A stretch of DNA of 64,000 bases, taken from positions 1 through 64,000 of the forward strand of contig NZ_BSYI01000018.1 of the NCBI RefSeq assembly GCF_030270585.1. The letters are read 5' to 3'. Position numbers and translations under genes: made by a program. This document shows positions 7,330-16,317 of this stretch, in pieces (position 1 is the stretch's first letter; each line of letters begins with the position of its first letter). The DNA comes from Paralimibaculum aggregatum. Lineage in GTDB: Bacteria; Pseudomonadota; Alphaproteobacteria; Rhodobacterales; Rhodobacteraceae. The notes beneath the pieces were generated by a model. That model was not told the DNA's origin, did not search any database, and saw nothing but the letters and a program-made list of their open reading frames with translations.

Positions 7330-8388
7330 ATGAGCGACAGACCGAATCGCCTCACCTATGCCCAGGCGGGCGTCGACATCGATGCCGGCAACGCGCTGGT
7401 CTCGCGCATCGGGCCGGCGGCGGCGCGCACCAGCCGCAGCGGCGTGATGGCCGGGCTCGGCGGCTTCGGTGCGCTGTTCGACCCGAAGGCCGCGGGCTTC
7501 TCCGACCCGGTGCTGGTGGCGGCGACGGACGGCGTCGGCACCAAGCTGCGCATCGCGATCGACACCGGCCGGCTCGGCGGGGTCGGCATCGACCTCGTGG
7601 CGATGTGCGTCAACGATCTCGTCTGCCAGGGCGCCGAGCCGCTGTTCTTCCTCGACTATTTCGCCACCGGCAAGCTCGCGGTCGAGGCCGCGGCAGAGGT
7701 GATCGAGGGTGTCGCGGAGGGCTGCGCCGATGCCGGCTGCGCGCTGATCGGCGGCGAGACGGCAGAGATGCCGGGGCTCTATGCGAAGGGGGATTTCGAC
7801 CTCGCGGGCTTCGCCGTCGGCGCGCTGGAGCGCGGCACCGACCTGCCCCGCGGCATCGCCGAGGGCGACGTGCTGCTCGGCCTCGCCTCCTCCGGCGTGC
7901 ATTCCAACGGCTTCTCGCTGGTGCGGCGGGTGGCGGAGCTGGCCGGCCTCGGCTGGGACGCGCCCTGCCCCTTCGACGACCCCGCCGGCGCCGAGACCCT
8001 GGGCGCCGCGCTGCTGGCGCCGACGCGGATCTATGTCCGCCCCTGCCTCGCCGCGATCCGCGCCGGCGGGGTGCACGGGCTCGCCCATATCACCGGCGGC
8101 GGGCTGACCGAGAACCTGCCGCGCATCCTGCCCGAGGGCCTCGGCGCGCGCATCGACCTCGGCGCCTGGGACCTGCCGGCCTGCTTCGGCTGGCTCGCGA
8201 CGGCCGGCGGAATCGAGGCGGCGGAGATGCTGCGCACCTTCAACTGCGGCATCGGCATGGTCGCCGTGGTGGCGCCCGAGGCGGCGGAGGCCCGCGCCGC
8301 CGAGCTCGGCGCCGCCGGCATCGACACCCGCGTGATCGGCGCGGTTACCGGCACCGCCGGCCTCGCGCTCTCGGGAAGCCTCGTGTGA
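7330..8388 (+). CDS. purM: phosphoribosylformylglycinamidine cyclo-ligase (AIR synthetase)
   Basis: A 352-residue enzyme of de novo purine synthesis that closes the imidazole ring of FGAM using ATP to give AIR. Recognisable segments are [12 protein letters not shown] at the N-terminus, [24 protein letters not shown] and the family motif [14 protein letters not shown], with [13 protein letters not shown] later. Length fits the family. The start at 7330 is preceded by GGAGACGGAG. The final codons overlap the purN start (GTGA). It is transcribed divergently from the LysM-zincin gene. Confidence 0.96.
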   Translation: MSDRPNRLTYAQAGVDIDAGNALVSRIGPAAARTSRSGVMAGLGGFGALFDPKAAGFSDPVLVAATDGVGTKLRIAIDTGRLGGVGIDLVAMCVNDLVCQGAEPLFFLDYFATGKLAVEAAAEVIEGVAEGCADAGCALIGGETAEMPGLYAKGDFDLAGFAVGALERGTDLPRGIAEGDVLLGLASSGVHSNGFSLVRRVAELAGLGWDAPCPFDDPAGAETLGAALLAPTRIYVRPCLAAIRAGGVHGLAHITGGGLTENLPRILPEGLGARIDLGAWDLPACFGWLATAGGIEAAEMLRTFNCGIGMVAVVAPEAAEARAAELGAAGIDTRVIGAVTGTAGLALSGSLV

Positions 8389-9005
8389 GCCGCGCCGTCG
8401 GCATCCTGATCTCCGGGCGCGGCTCCAACATGACCGCGCTGGTCGAGGCGATGCAGCGCGCCCCCGGCCCGGCGCATCCGGCGCTCGTGCTGTCCAACCG
8501 CCCCGGCGCCGGCGGGCTCGAGACCGCGGCCCGGCTCGGCGTGCCGACGGCGGTGGTGGACCACCGCGCCTTCCCGGACCGCGAGCGCTTCGACGCCGCG
8601 GTCAACTCCCGGCTCGCCGAGGCCGGGGTCGAGCTGGTCGCCTGCGCCGGCTTCATGCGGATCATGACCCCGGTGCTGACCGGCGCCTGGGCCGGGCGAA
8701 TGCTCAACATCCACCCCTCGCTGCTGCCGCTGTTCCCGGGGCTCGACACCCATGCCCGCGCGCTCGCTGCCGGGGTCGCGATCCATGGCTGCACGGTGCA
8801 CGAGGTGACGCAGGAGCTCGATGCCGGCCCGATCCTCGGCCAGGCCGCGGTGCCCGTGCGCCCCGGCGACACCGAGGCCAGCCTCGCCGCCCGCGTGCTC
8901 GAGCAGGAGCACCGGCTCTACCCCCGCGTGCTGGCCGCCTTCGCCGCCGACCCGGCAGCCGCGCGGGCCGGGCGGGTGGCGCTCTTTGCCGCAGGGTCAG
9001 CCTGA
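8385..9005 (+). CDS. purN: phosphoribosylglycinamide formyltransferase
   Basis: A 206-residue enzyme that transfers the formyl group from 10-formyl-tetrahydrofolate to GAR in purine synthesis. [10 protein letters not shown] is the phosphate-binding loop, [12 protein letters not shown] holds the catalytic His, and [13 protein letters not shown] carries the catalytic Asp. It starts at a GTG that overlaps the purM stop, the usual purMN arrangement. The order purM then purN with coupled translation supports co-regulation of the two steps. Confidence 0.96.
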   Translation: MSRAVGILISGRGSNMTALVEAMQRAPGPAHPALVLSNRPGAGGLETAARLGVPTAVVDHRAFPDRERFDAAVNSRLAEAGVELVACAGFMRIMTPVLTGAWAGRMLNIHPSLLPLFPGLDTHARALAAGVAIHGCTVHEVTQELDAGPILGQAAVPVRPGDTEASLAARVLEQEHRLYPRVLAAFAADPAAARAGRVALFAAGSA

Positions 9006-9086
9006 GCGCCGCCAGCCGCGCTCCGCGCTTGCGCAGCCGCCCCCGCAATGCTTGTACTGTGCCGAACGTCACCCCGGAGGAAGCCC

Positions 9087-10106
9087 ATGTCCCGCATCGC
9101 CGCCGCGGCCGTCGCCGCCGCCCTCGCCCTGCCGAGCCTTCCCGCCATCGGCGCCGAGGCGCTGAGCTTCGCCCATTTCATGCCGGTCACCTCCTGGCAG
9201 AACGAGGCGCTCTTCGCCGACTGGGCCGCAGCGGTGGAAGAGGCATCGGGCGGCGAGCTCGACGTCACGGTGTTCCCGGCGCAGACGCTGGGCCGCGCGC
9301 CGCAGGGCTACGACAACGCCCGCGACGGCATCGCCGACATCGCCTGGACGGTGCAGGGCTACACCCCCGGCCGCTTCCCGCTCAGCCAGGTGATCGAGCT
9401 GCCGGGGCTGTTCGAGCGCGCCGAGATCGGCTCCTGCGCCTTCCAGAAGCTCTACGATTCGGGCGTGCTCGATGCGGAATATGCCGAGACCCACGTGCTC
9501 TGGGTGCATACCCACGGCCAGGGCCACCTGCACACCCGCGGCAAGCCGGTCACCCGGCTCTCGGATCTCGAGGGGCTGAAGATCCGCCGGCCCTCCCCGG
9601 TGATCGGCGAGCTGCTGACCGAGCTCGGCGCCGAACCGGTCGGCATGCCCGCGCCGGCGATCTACGAGGCGATGAGCCGCGGCACCATCGACGGCTACAT
9701 GCTGCCCTGGGAGGCGATCGCCGGCTTCCGCCTGCACGAGGTCTCCGACAACCACACCCTCTTCGGCTTCTACGCGCTGGCCTTCGTCACCACGATGAAC
9801 AAGGCGCGCTACGAGGCGCTGCCGGCCGAGGCGAAGGCAGCGATCGACGCCAATACCGGGATGAAATGGGCGCGCATCGCGGGTGCCGGCTTCGATGCCG
9901 GCGATGCCCGCGGCGAGACCGTGACGCGCGAGAGCGGCACGGTGCACGAGATCGCCGGCGAGGAACGTGCCGAATGGGAGGCCGCCGCGGCGCGCCTGAC
10001 CGAGACCTACCTCACCCAGCTCGAGGAGGCCGGCCTGCCGGGCCGCGAGACCTATGCCGCGGTGCAGGGCTATGTCGCCGAATGCCGCGCGGAGATCGAC
10101 GGCTGA
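9087..10106 (+). CDS. dctP: TRAP transporter substrate-binding protein (DctP family)
   Basis: A 339-residue periplasmic receptor. The signal peptide covers about residues 1-24 (AAAAVAAALALPSLPAIGA). The mature protein begins EALSFAHFMPVTSWQN and includes the TRAP signature region GLKIRRPSPVIGELLTELGA around residue 165. A strong ribosome site (GGAGGAAG) fixes the start at 9087; a longer frame from 9048 lacks one. It is first in a dctP-dctQ-dctM operon for sodium- or proton-driven uptake, probably of an organic acid; the ligand cannot be read from the sequence. A weak promoter-like TTGCGC with TGTACT lies in the preceding 80 bases. Confidence 0.93.
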   Translation: MSRIAAAAVAAALALPSLPAIGAEALSFAHFMPVTSWQNEALFADWAAAVEEASGGELDVTVFPAQTLGRAPQGYDNARDGIADIAWTVQGYTPGRFPLSQVIELPGLFERAEIGSCAFQKLYDSGVLDAEYAETHVLWVHTHGQGHLHTRGKPVTRLSDLEGLKIRRPSPVIGELLTELGAEPVGMPAPAIYEAMSRGTIDGYMLPWEAIAGFRLHEVSDNHTLFGFYALAFVTTMNKARYEALPAEAKAAIDANTGMKWARIAGAGFDAGDARGETVTRESGTVHEIAGEERAEWEAAAARLTETYLTQLEEAGLPGRETYAAVQGYVAECRAEIDG

Positions 10107-10134
10107 CACGACGCCGCTGACGGGGGAACGGGCG

Positions 10135-10623
10135 ATGACACGCGCGCTGGGATGGCTCCTGCGCGGCTGTGACGGGCTGGCCATGCTCGCCGCGGCCCTG
10201 CTGCTGGCGGTGGTCGCGGGGGCGATCCTCGCGCGGCTGCTGTTCGATCTCACCGGGGGGGCGGTCAATGTCCTGCTCTCCGGCGCCATCGAGCTCTCGC
10301 GCTATGCGCTGCTGGTGACGGTGCTGGCGGCGCTGCCGGGGGCGCTGGCCTCGGGGCTGGTGCGGGTCGACCTGCTGATCGAGCGGCTGCCGGCCGGCCT
10401 TGCCGCGCTGCTCGAGCGGCTCTGGCACCTGCTCGCCGCGGCGATCGGCGGGGTCGCGCTCTGGCGGCTGGCGATCAAGGCGGCGGACCAGGCGGCGCGC
10501 GGCGATCTCACCCAGGATCTCGGCCTGCCGCTCTGGCCCGTCACCGCCTTCGCCGCCGCGGCGCTCGGGATCTTCGCGCTGACCGGGCTGGCCTGCGCGC
10601 TCGGCATGCGGCCCGGCCGATGA
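10135..10623 (+). CDS. dctQ: TRAP transporter small membrane subunit (DctQ family)
   Basis: A 162-residue protein with four predicted membrane spans, roughly residues 14-35, 48-68, 88-108 and 128-152. The characteristic feature GALASGLVRVDLLIERLP lies between spans two and three. It bridges the receptor and the large permease of a tripartite TRAP importer. It follows dctP by 28 bases and its stop overlaps the start of a short bridging frame that leads into dctM. Confidence 0.9.
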   Translation: MTRALGWLLRGCDGLAMLAAALLLAVVAGAILARLLFDLTGGAVNVLLSGAIELSRYALLVTVLAALPGALASGLVRVDLLIERLPAGLAALLERLWHLLAAAIGGVALWRLAIKAADQAARGDLTQDLGLPLWPVTAFAAAALGIFALTGLACALGMRPGR

Positions 10624-10682
10624 CCGCGCCGATGGCCGCGCCGATGGCCTTGCCGATGACTGCGCCGGAGCCCCGCCCATGA
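10620..10682 (+). CDS. 20-codon bridging frame between dctQ and dctM
   Basis: An ATG overlapping the dctQ stop (ATGA) opens a 20-codon frame whose own stop overlaps the dctM ATG (ATGA again). The peptide would be MTAPMAAPMALPMTAPEPRP, with four MxxP repeats. dctM has no evident ribosome site of its own, so ribosomes could be carried across by termination-reinitiation through this frame. It may equally be spacer sequence expanded by a 12-base repeat (GCGCCGATGGCC). Translation is unproven. Confidence 0.35.
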   Translation: MTAPMAAPMALPMTAPEPRP

Positions 10683-11968
10683 GCCCGCAGGAAACCGGCA
10701 TCGCCGCGCTCGGCGTGCTGATCGCGCTGCTCGCGCTCGGCTGCCCGGTGGGGCTCGCGCTGATCCTGGTCGGCGGCGGCGGCTTCGCCATCGCCATCGG
10801 CACCGGGCCGGCGCTGTCGATCCTCGAGCGCTCGATCATCGACGTCGCCTCGACCCACGGTTTCACGCTGATCCCGCTCTTCATCCTGATGGGCGCGCTG
10901 ATCTCCCGCGCCGGCGTCGCGCGCGAGCTGTTCGAGGCGGCGCGGCGGGTCTCCGGCGGCTGGCCCGGCGGGCTCGCGGTGGCCGGGCTCGGCGCCTCGG
11001 CGGCCTTCGCCTCGATGTCCGGCTCCTCGCTGGCCACCGCCTCGACGATGACCCGCGTGGCCTGGCCGGAGATGCAGGCGGCGGGCTACGACCCGCGGCT
11101 CGGCGCCGGGGCGCTGGCCGCCGGCGGCACGCTGGGGATCATGATCCCGCCCTCGATCGCTCTCCTGCTCTATGCGCTGATCACCGAGCAGTCGGTCGGC
11201 GCGCTGTTCCTCGCCGGGCTGCTGCCGGGGCTGCTGGGCTTCGCGCTCTATGCCGGGGCGGCGGCGCTGATGGCGCGGGTCTGGCGCGGCGAGAGCCTGC
11301 CGCTGCCGCCGCCGGCCGCCGGGGGCGCGGCGCGCATCCTGGCGCCGCTGGCGCTGCTGGCGCTGGTGATGGGCGGGCTCTATGGCGGGCTCTTCACCCC
11401 GACCGAGGCCGGCGGCGCCGGCGCCGGGCTGGCGCTCCTGCTGGCGCTCGCCCGCGGCGTGCGCTGGGACGGCATCCGCGCCGCGCTGGCCGAGACGATC
11501 CGGATGTCGGCGACGCTCTTCGTGATCCTGATCGGCGCGGAGGTCTTCGGCTACCTGCTCTCGGTCAGCCGGCTCTCTGGCGCGCTGGCCGACGCCATCG
11601 CCGCCGGCGGGCTCGGCCCCTGGGAGACGCTGGCGGTGATCCTCGTCGCCTATCTGGTGCTCGGCTGCGTGCTCGAGAGCCTGGCGATGATCCTGCTCAC
11701 CGTGCCGGTCTTCTATCCCATCGTGGTGGCCGCGGGGTTCGACCCGATCTGGTTCGGCGTGGTCTGCGTGATGGTGGTGGAGACCGGGCTGATCTCGCCG
11801 CCGGTGGGCATGAACCTCTTCGTGGTGCGCGCCGCCGCGCCCGGCATCTCGACCCGCGCGGCGATGCTCGGCGCGCTGCCCTTCGTCGCGGCGGATCTGC
11901 TCCGGCTCGCCTGCCTCATGGCGGTGCCGGGGCTGGCGCTCTGGCTGCCGCGGCTGCTGGGGCCGTGA
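10679..11968 (+). CDS. dctM: TRAP transporter large permease (DctM family)
   Basis: A 429-residue polytopic protein with about 12 hydrophobic segments. Family landmarks include GFTLIPLFILMGALISRAG, the SMSGSSLATASTM segment and GTLGIMIPPSIALLLYALI. Late in the protein SPPVGMNLFVV matches the conserved permease end. Length is normal for DctM. It completes the dctPQM operon. The start ATG lies in the TGA of the preceding short frame, which suggests translational coupling. Confidence 0.94.
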   Translation: MSPQETGIAALGVLIALLALGCPVGLALILVGGGGFAIAIGTGPALSILERSIIDVASTHGFTLIPLFILMGALISRAGVARELFEAARRVSGGWPGGLAVAGLGASAAFASMSGSSLATASTMTRVAWPEMQAAGYDPRLGAGALAAGGTLGIMIPPSIALLLYALITEQSVGALFLAGLLPGLLGFALYAGAAALMARVWRGESLPLPPPAAGGAARILAPLALLALVMGGLYGGLFTPTEAGGAGAGLALLLALARGVRWDGIRAALAETIRMSATLFVILIGAEVFGYLLSVSRLSGALADAIAAGGLGPWETLAVILVAYLVLGCVLESLAMILLTVPVFYPIVVAAGFDPIWFGVVCVMVVETGLISPPVGMNLFVVRAAAPGISTRAAMLGALPFVAADLLRLACLMAVPGLALWLPRLLGP

Positions 11969-12017
11969 GACCCGGGCCGGAGCCGGAGGCGGAGCCTGCG
12001 CGGAAGCGGCAGCGCGC

Positions 12018-12848
12018 TCAGCGGCGCTCCACCCGGTCGCGCAGCCATTTCGCCGTCTCGCCAAGCTCGTAGGCGCGCAGGAAGTCGCGCTGCGCCGCCT
12101 CCTGCCGGCCCTGCGATTCGAGGAACAGGCCGCGCGCGCCCCAGGCCCGGGCCCATTCCGGGTCGAGCTCGATGGCGCGGTCGAAATCCGCCTCGGCGGC
12201 GCGCGGATCGGAGGCCGCCCGCGCCCGGCCGCGATTGAGCCAGGCCCCGGCATCCGTCGGGTTGCGCGCGATCACGGTGGAGAAATCCGCCGCCGCCGCT
12301 GCGCCGTCGCCGAGCAGGAGATAGCCGACCCCGCGGTTGAAATGCGCCGCGTCCAGCCCGCCGTCGAGCTGGATCGCCCGGGTCAGGTCGGAGACCGCCG
12401 CGCGCGGGTTGCTGCCGCGCAGATGCGCTGCGCCGCGGCCGAGCCAGAGCTCCGCCGCGGCCGGGGAGCGGGCGATGCCGGCGTCGAAATCCTCCAGCGC
12501 CTCGGCATACTTGCCCTGCGCCAGCCGCGCCCGCGCCCGGTTGCCATAGGCGCCCACGAGGTCGGGATCGGTGGCGATGGCGAGGCCGAAGGAGGTCTCC
12601 GCATCGGAGTGCCGCCCGAGCGCCGCCTGCGCCACGCCGAGATTGACCAGCACCGCCGCGCGCTGGCCGGGGCGCAGCTGCACGTCGCGCAGCGCCCGCT
12701 GGCAGAGCGTCAGGCTGTCGCCCGGCGGCAGGCTCGCATCGGCGCAGCCCGCCAGCACGCCCCCCTGCGCCTGCGCCCGCGGCTCGCCCGCGCCGAAACA
12801 GAGCCCGAGCACCGCCGCGCCGAAGATTGCCGCCACCATCCGCGTCAT
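12018..12848 (-). CDS. exported tetratricopeptide-repeat protein
   Basis: A 276-residue protein with a signal peptide (about residues 1-27, ending AQAQG). Six tandem TPR units fill residues 55-265, with consensus pieces such as GRAHAR-like ARARLAQGKYAEALEDFD, then ALDAAHFNRGVGYLLLGD and AIELDPEWARAWGARG. Two cysteines near residues 35 and 49 could form a disulfide. A ribosome site (GGAGGCAAG) supports the start. It probably acts as a periplasmic or outer-membrane scaffold, perhaps a lipoprotein-like NlpI relative, but there is no clear lipobox. It is convergent with dctM. Confidence 0.82.
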   Translation of the reverse strand: MTRMVAAIFGAAVLGLCFGAGEPRAQAQGGVLAGCADASLPPGDSLTLCQRALRDVQLRPGQRAAVLVNLGVAQAALGRHSDAETSFGLAIATDPDLVGAYGNRARARLAQGKYAEALEDFDAGIARSPAAAELWLGRGAAHLRGSNPRAAVSDLTRAIQLDGGLDAAHFNRGVGYLLLGDGAAAAADFSTVIARNPTDAGAWLNRGRARAASDPRAAEADFDRAIELDPEWARAWGARGLFLESQGRQEAAQRDFLRAYELGETAKWLRDRVERR

Positions 12849-12987
12849 GCCGCTTGCCTCCGCTGCCGCTCCGGGGCGACACTAGTCCGACCCGCCGCGG
12901 AGCGAAAGACACCGCACCGCGGCGCTTCGCCCTTGAGCAAGGGGGCCGGATTCGCCAGAGTGCAGCCGAACAATCCGGAGTGGTGCG

Positions 12988-14061
12988 ATGGAATACGAAT
13001 ACAAGGCGGTCGGCGGGCCGGATCGTGGCAAGAACAGGCGCGGCTGCAAGACCACCGCCGACCGGGTGGCGGTGGCCATGCAGGAAATCATCCGGCGCGA
13101 ATCCGCCGAGGGCTGGGAATACCTGCGCACCGATCTCGTGCCGATCGAGGAGCGCTCGAGCCTGCTCTCGCCGAAACGGGTGGTGCATTGCGCCGTGCTG
13201 GTGTTCCGCCGTCCGCGCAGCCGCCCGGCCGACAGCCGCACCGAGCTGAGCAAGAAGGCGGCGCGGATCTTCGGCATGGCCGGCAAGGGCGGCAAGCCCG
13301 GCAAGGGCAAGCCGATGCGCGCCCAGGCGGCGCCCGAGGCGCTCGACGACATGGCCGAGGCGCGCGGCAGCCAGGGCGCCGGGCTCGCCACCGGGCTGTC
13401 CACCGGCCCCGGCACCGGCCATGCGACCCCGCCGGCGCCGCAGCCGCGCAGCGCGCCGAGCCCGCAGGAGCTCATCGCCGAGAGCCAGGTGCCGCAGCAG
13501 GCGGCCCGCCTGCAGAGCGCCCCGTCCCCGGCCGTGGAGGCCGGCCGCCCGCAGCCGGAACCGACCCGGCTGCAGCCGCCGCAGGCGCCGCAGCCGGCCG
13601 AGCCCGAACTCACCCAGTTCCGCGCGCCGCAGGTCGAGACCACCCGGATCCACACCCCCGATCAGGCGCCGCGGCCGATGCCGCAAGCCGCCCCGCAATC
13701 CGCCCCGCAGGCTGCACCGCCCGAGGAGACCCGGATCGCCGCGCCCGAGCCGGCCCCCGCGGCGCAGCCGGACCGCACGCAGATCCGGCCGCCGACCCCG
13801 GAGCAGCTGCAATCGGCCATGCTCGCCACCCATCCGGTCTTCGCCATGGCGCAGCAGACCGGCGTCACTCCGGCGCCCGGCGGCCAGGACGCGCCGGACG
13901 CCACCACCATCGGCGCCGCGCCGCCGGCCGCGCCGAAGGTCCAGACCCCGGCGCCGGCGCAGCAGGTGACCGGCGACATGGCCGAGGACCAGACCCAGGC
14001 GACCGGGCTGTTCACCCGGGCGCACAACCCGAACGGCCCGCAGGGCGGCGGCCGGGGCTGA
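12988..14061 (+). CDS. DUF4177-type protein with a long disordered tail carrying repeated acidic-x-Thr motifs
   Basis: A 357-residue protein. Residues 1-75 form a compact domain of the DUF4177 type (MEYEYKAVGGPDRGKN, then EGWEYLRTDLVPIEE and VHCAVLVFRRP). After a Lys-Gly linker, about residues 100-357 are rich in Pro, Ala and Gln and are surely disordered. The tail repeats a short motif of acidic residue, any residue, Thr, usually Arg or Gln, then Ile, Leu or Phe: Thr193, Thr209, Thr219, Thr248, Thr264 and Thr306. Such motifs resemble phospho-threonine sites read by FHA domains. No signal peptide is present. Function is unknown. Confidence 0.78.
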   Translation: MEYEYKAVGGPDRGKNRRGCKTTADRVAVAMQEIIRRESAEGWEYLRTDLVPIEERSSLLSPKRVVHCAVLVFRRPRSRPADSRTELSKKAARIFGMAGKGGKPGKGKPMRAQAAPEALDDMAEARGSQGAGLATGLSTGPGTGHATPPAPQPRSAPSPQELIAESQVPQQAARLQSAPSPAVEAGRPQPEPTRLQPPQAPQPAEPELTQFRAPQVETTRIHTPDQAPRPMPQAAPQSAPQAAPPEETRIAAPEPAPAAQPDRTQIRPPTPEQLQSAMLATHPVFAMAQQTGVTPAPGGQDAPDATTIGAAPPAAPKVQTPAPAQQVTGDMAEDQTQATGLFTRAHNPNGPQGGGRG

Positions 14062-14110
14062 GCCTGCCGGCGCGGCGCGGCCGCCATGCCCGGGCCGCCG
14101 GCCGCACCGC

Positions 14111-14638
14111 TCAGATCGCGGCCTTCAGCGCCCCCATCAGGTCGCCGAGCAGCTTCACCGCCATCTCGTCGGTGAGGTTGCCCGCCTCGTCGAACTTCCT
14201 GCCCGACTGGCCGAGATTGACCTCCGGCGCATGAACCCGGTGCATGCCGAAGGGCAGCAGCATCAGGTAGAGCGCGGATTTCGAGCGCTGCCCCCCGGCG
14301 ATCCCGGCGGCGGCGGAGACCACCGCGACCGGCTTGCCCGCGGTCGGCATCGGCTTCGGCCGGCTCACCCAGTCGAGCGCGTTCTTGAGCAGGCCCGGCG
14401 GCGCACCATTGTATTCCGGCGTCGAGATCACGATGGCATCGGCCCAGAGGATCTTCTCGCAGAGCGCCGCCACCGCCGGCGGCTGGCCCTTTGCCTCGAG
14501 ATCCTCGTCGAACAGCGGCAGGCGCAGATCGGCCATCTCGAAATGGTCCGGCGCGAAGGCCCGCGCCGCGGCATGCACGAGTTTCGTGTTGGTGCTCTCC
14601 CGGCGCAGCGAGCCCGAGATTCCCAGAAGCTTGGTCAT
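14111..14638 (-). CDS. NAD(P)H-dependent FMN reductase
   Basis: A 175-residue flavodoxin-fold reductase. The phosphate-binding loop for FMN is GISGSLRRESTNTKL at the N-terminus, and STPEYNGAPPGLLKNALDW is the family signature. This group includes chromate, azo and quinone reductases (ChrR/YieF). It likely reduces quinones or flavin with NAD(P)H and protects against redox stress; the physiological acceptor is unknown. It lies downstream of lpdA on the same strand, separated by a strong hairpin, so it probably has its own promoter. Confidence 0.9.
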   Translation of the reverse strand: MTKLLGISGSLRRESTNTKLVHAAARAFAPDHFEMADLRLPLFDEDLEAKGQPPAVAALCEKILWADAIVISTPEYNGAPPGLLKNALDWVSRPKPMPTAGKPVAVVSAAAGIAGGQRSKSALYLMLLPFGMHRVHAPEVNLGQSGRKFDEAGNLTDEMAVKLLGDLMGALKAAI

Positions 14639-14706
14639 GTCCCCTCCTTGCAGGTTCTGCGGCGCAACCTAGCCCCCCGCCGCCGACAGACCACCCCCGC
14701 GCCCGG

Positions 14707-14748
14707 CCGGGCCGCCGGGCGTGGGGAGGGCCGCGCCCGGCGGCCCGG
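14707..14748 (-). terminator. strong hairpin after lpdA
   Basis: A perfect 15-base inverted repeat, CCGGGCCGCCGGGCG at 14707-14721 and its complement at 14734-14748, with a 12-base loop. It sits between the lpdA stop and the reductase start. No T-run follows, so it is either a terminator without a tail or a transcript-protecting 3' hairpin. Confidence 0.6.
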
Positions 14749-14777
14749 CAGTTCGGGGGCGGGGCGCGGCCCGGCGA

Positions 14778-16160
14778 TCAGGCGTGGATCGGGCCGACGC
14801 CGAGGGCCAGCGCCGCCTCGCGCACCGCCTCGGAATAGGTCGGATGCGCATGGCAGGTCATCGCCACGTCCTCCGCCGCGGCGCCGAACTCCATCGCCAC
14901 GCAGATCTCGTGGATCAGGTCGCCGGCGCCCGGGCCGATGATGTGCGCGCCGAGCAGCCGGTCGGTCTCGGCATCGGCGAGCAGCTTGACGAAGCCCTCG
15001 GTGGCGAGGTTGGCCTTGGCCCGGCCGTTCGCCATGAAGGGGAACTTGCCGACCCTGTAGGCCCGGCCCTCGGCCTTCAGCGCCTGCTCGGTGGCGCCGA
15101 CCTTGGCGACCTCCGGGCTGGTGTAGATCACGTCCGGGATCACGCCGTAGTTCACATGGCCATGCCCGCCGGCGATGCAGTCGGCCACCGCGACGCCCTC
15201 GTCCTCGGCCTTGTGCGCCAGCATCGGGCCGGCGGTGACGTCGCCGATCGCCCAGATCCCGTCGATGTTGGTGTGCCAGCGCTCGTCGGTCTTGATCCGG
15301 CCGCGCTCGGTCTCCACGCCCACGCTCTCGAGCCCGAGCCCGGTGGTGTAGGGCCGCCGGCCGACCGCGACGAGCACCGCATCGGCCTCCATCGCCTGCT
15401 CGCTGTCGTCCTTGCGGAGCTGGTAGCTGACCGTGAGCGCATCGCCCTTCTCGACCCCCTGCACCGCGGCGCCGAGGATGAAGGTCATGCCCTGCTTCTT
15501 GAGGATGCGCTGGAAGTTCTTCTGCACCTCGGCGTCCTGCCCGGGGGTGATCTCCTCGAGATACTCGATCACCGTCACCTCCGAGCCGAGCCGGCTCCAG
15601 ACCGAGCCGAGCTCGAGCCCGATGACGCCGGCGCCGATCACCACGAGACGCTTCGGCACCTCCTTGAGCTCGAGCGCGCCGGTGGAGGTGACCACCCGCT
15701 CCTCGTCGATCTCGATCCCCGGCAGCGCCGCCGGCTCGGAGCCGGTGGCGATCACGATGTTCTTCGCCTCGTGGGTGTCGTCGCCGACCGCGACCTTGCC
15801 CGGGCCGGTGATCTGGCCCCAGCCCCGGATATAGTCCACCTTGTTCTTCTTGAAGAGGAACTCGATGCCCTTGGTGTTGGCCTCGACCACCTCGGCCTTG
15901 TAGGTGATCATCTGCGGCAGATCGACCGAGACGCCCTCGGTCCTGATGCCCATCCTGGCGAAGTTCCCCTGGGTCTCATGCAGCAGCTCGGTGGCGTGCA
16001 GCAGCGCCTTGGAGGGAATGCAGCCGACATTCAGGCAGGTGCCGCCGAGGCTGCCGCGCCCCTCGATGCAGGCCACCTTGAGCCCGCGCTGCGCCGCGCG
16101 GATCGCGCAGACATAGCCGCCCGGGCCGCCGCCGATCACGATTACGTCGTAGTTCGCCAT
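14778..16160 (-). CDS. lpdA: dihydrolipoamide dehydrogenase (E3)
   Basis: A 460-residue flavoenzyme that reoxidises dihydrolipoyl groups with NAD. The FAD site is [17 protein letters not shown], the redox disulfide is [13 protein letters not shown], the NAD site is [16 protein letters not shown], and the C-terminal catalytic His is in [17 protein letters not shown]-type bases upstream support the ATG at 16160. Its position after sucA and sucB shows that it is the E3 of the 2-oxoglutarate dehydrogenase complex. A 157-base gap with short tandem repeats separates it from the MAPEG gene, so it may also be transcribed separately. Confidence 0.96.
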   Translation of the reverse strand: MANYDVIVIGGGPGGYVCAIRAAQRGLKVACIEGRGSLGGTCLNVGCIPSKALLHATELLHETQGNFARMGIRTEGVSVDLPQMITYKAEVVEANTKGIEFLFKKNKVDYIRGWGQITGPGKVAVGDDTHEAKNIVIATGSEPAALPGIEIDEERVVTSTGALELKEVPKRLVVIGAGVIGLELGSVWSRLGSEVTVIEYLEEITPGQDAEVQKNFQRILKKQGMTFILGAAVQGVEKGDALTVSYQLRKDDSEQAMEADAVLVAVGRRPYTTGLGLESVGVETERGRIKTDERWHTNIDGIWAIGDVTAGPMLAHKAEDEGVAVADCIAGGHGHVNYGVIPDVIYTSPEVAKVGATEQALKAEGRAYRVGKFPFMANGRAKANLATEGFVKLLADAETDRLLGAHIIGPGAGDLIHEICVAMEFGAAAEDVAMTCHAHPTYSEAVREAALALGVGPIHA

Positions 16161-16197
16161 GTGCGATCTCCCTCTCAAAACGGCGCTCTCGGGCCGA

Positions 16198-16241
16198 CAT
16201 GGTTTCGCTATGGGTTCGGTATGGTTCCGGTATGGCCCCGA
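16198..16241. repeat. four 11-base tandem repeats upstream of lpdA
   Basis: Four consecutive units read CATGGTTTCGC, TATGGGTTCGG, TATGGTTCCGG and TATGGCCCCGA, with consensus YATGGKTYCGG. They lie in the lpdA leader, 38 bases before its start. A related set occurs at 42541-42570. The 11-base period places each unit on the same DNA face, which would suit a protein-binding site, but neutral slippage is possible. Confidence 0.65.
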
Positions 16242-16317
16242 CACCGGCGCCGCGCGCACCCCTTCCTAGCCGCCGCGCCGGCGATGCGGAACCGCGTGCG
16301 GTGCCGCAGGGCCGCGC

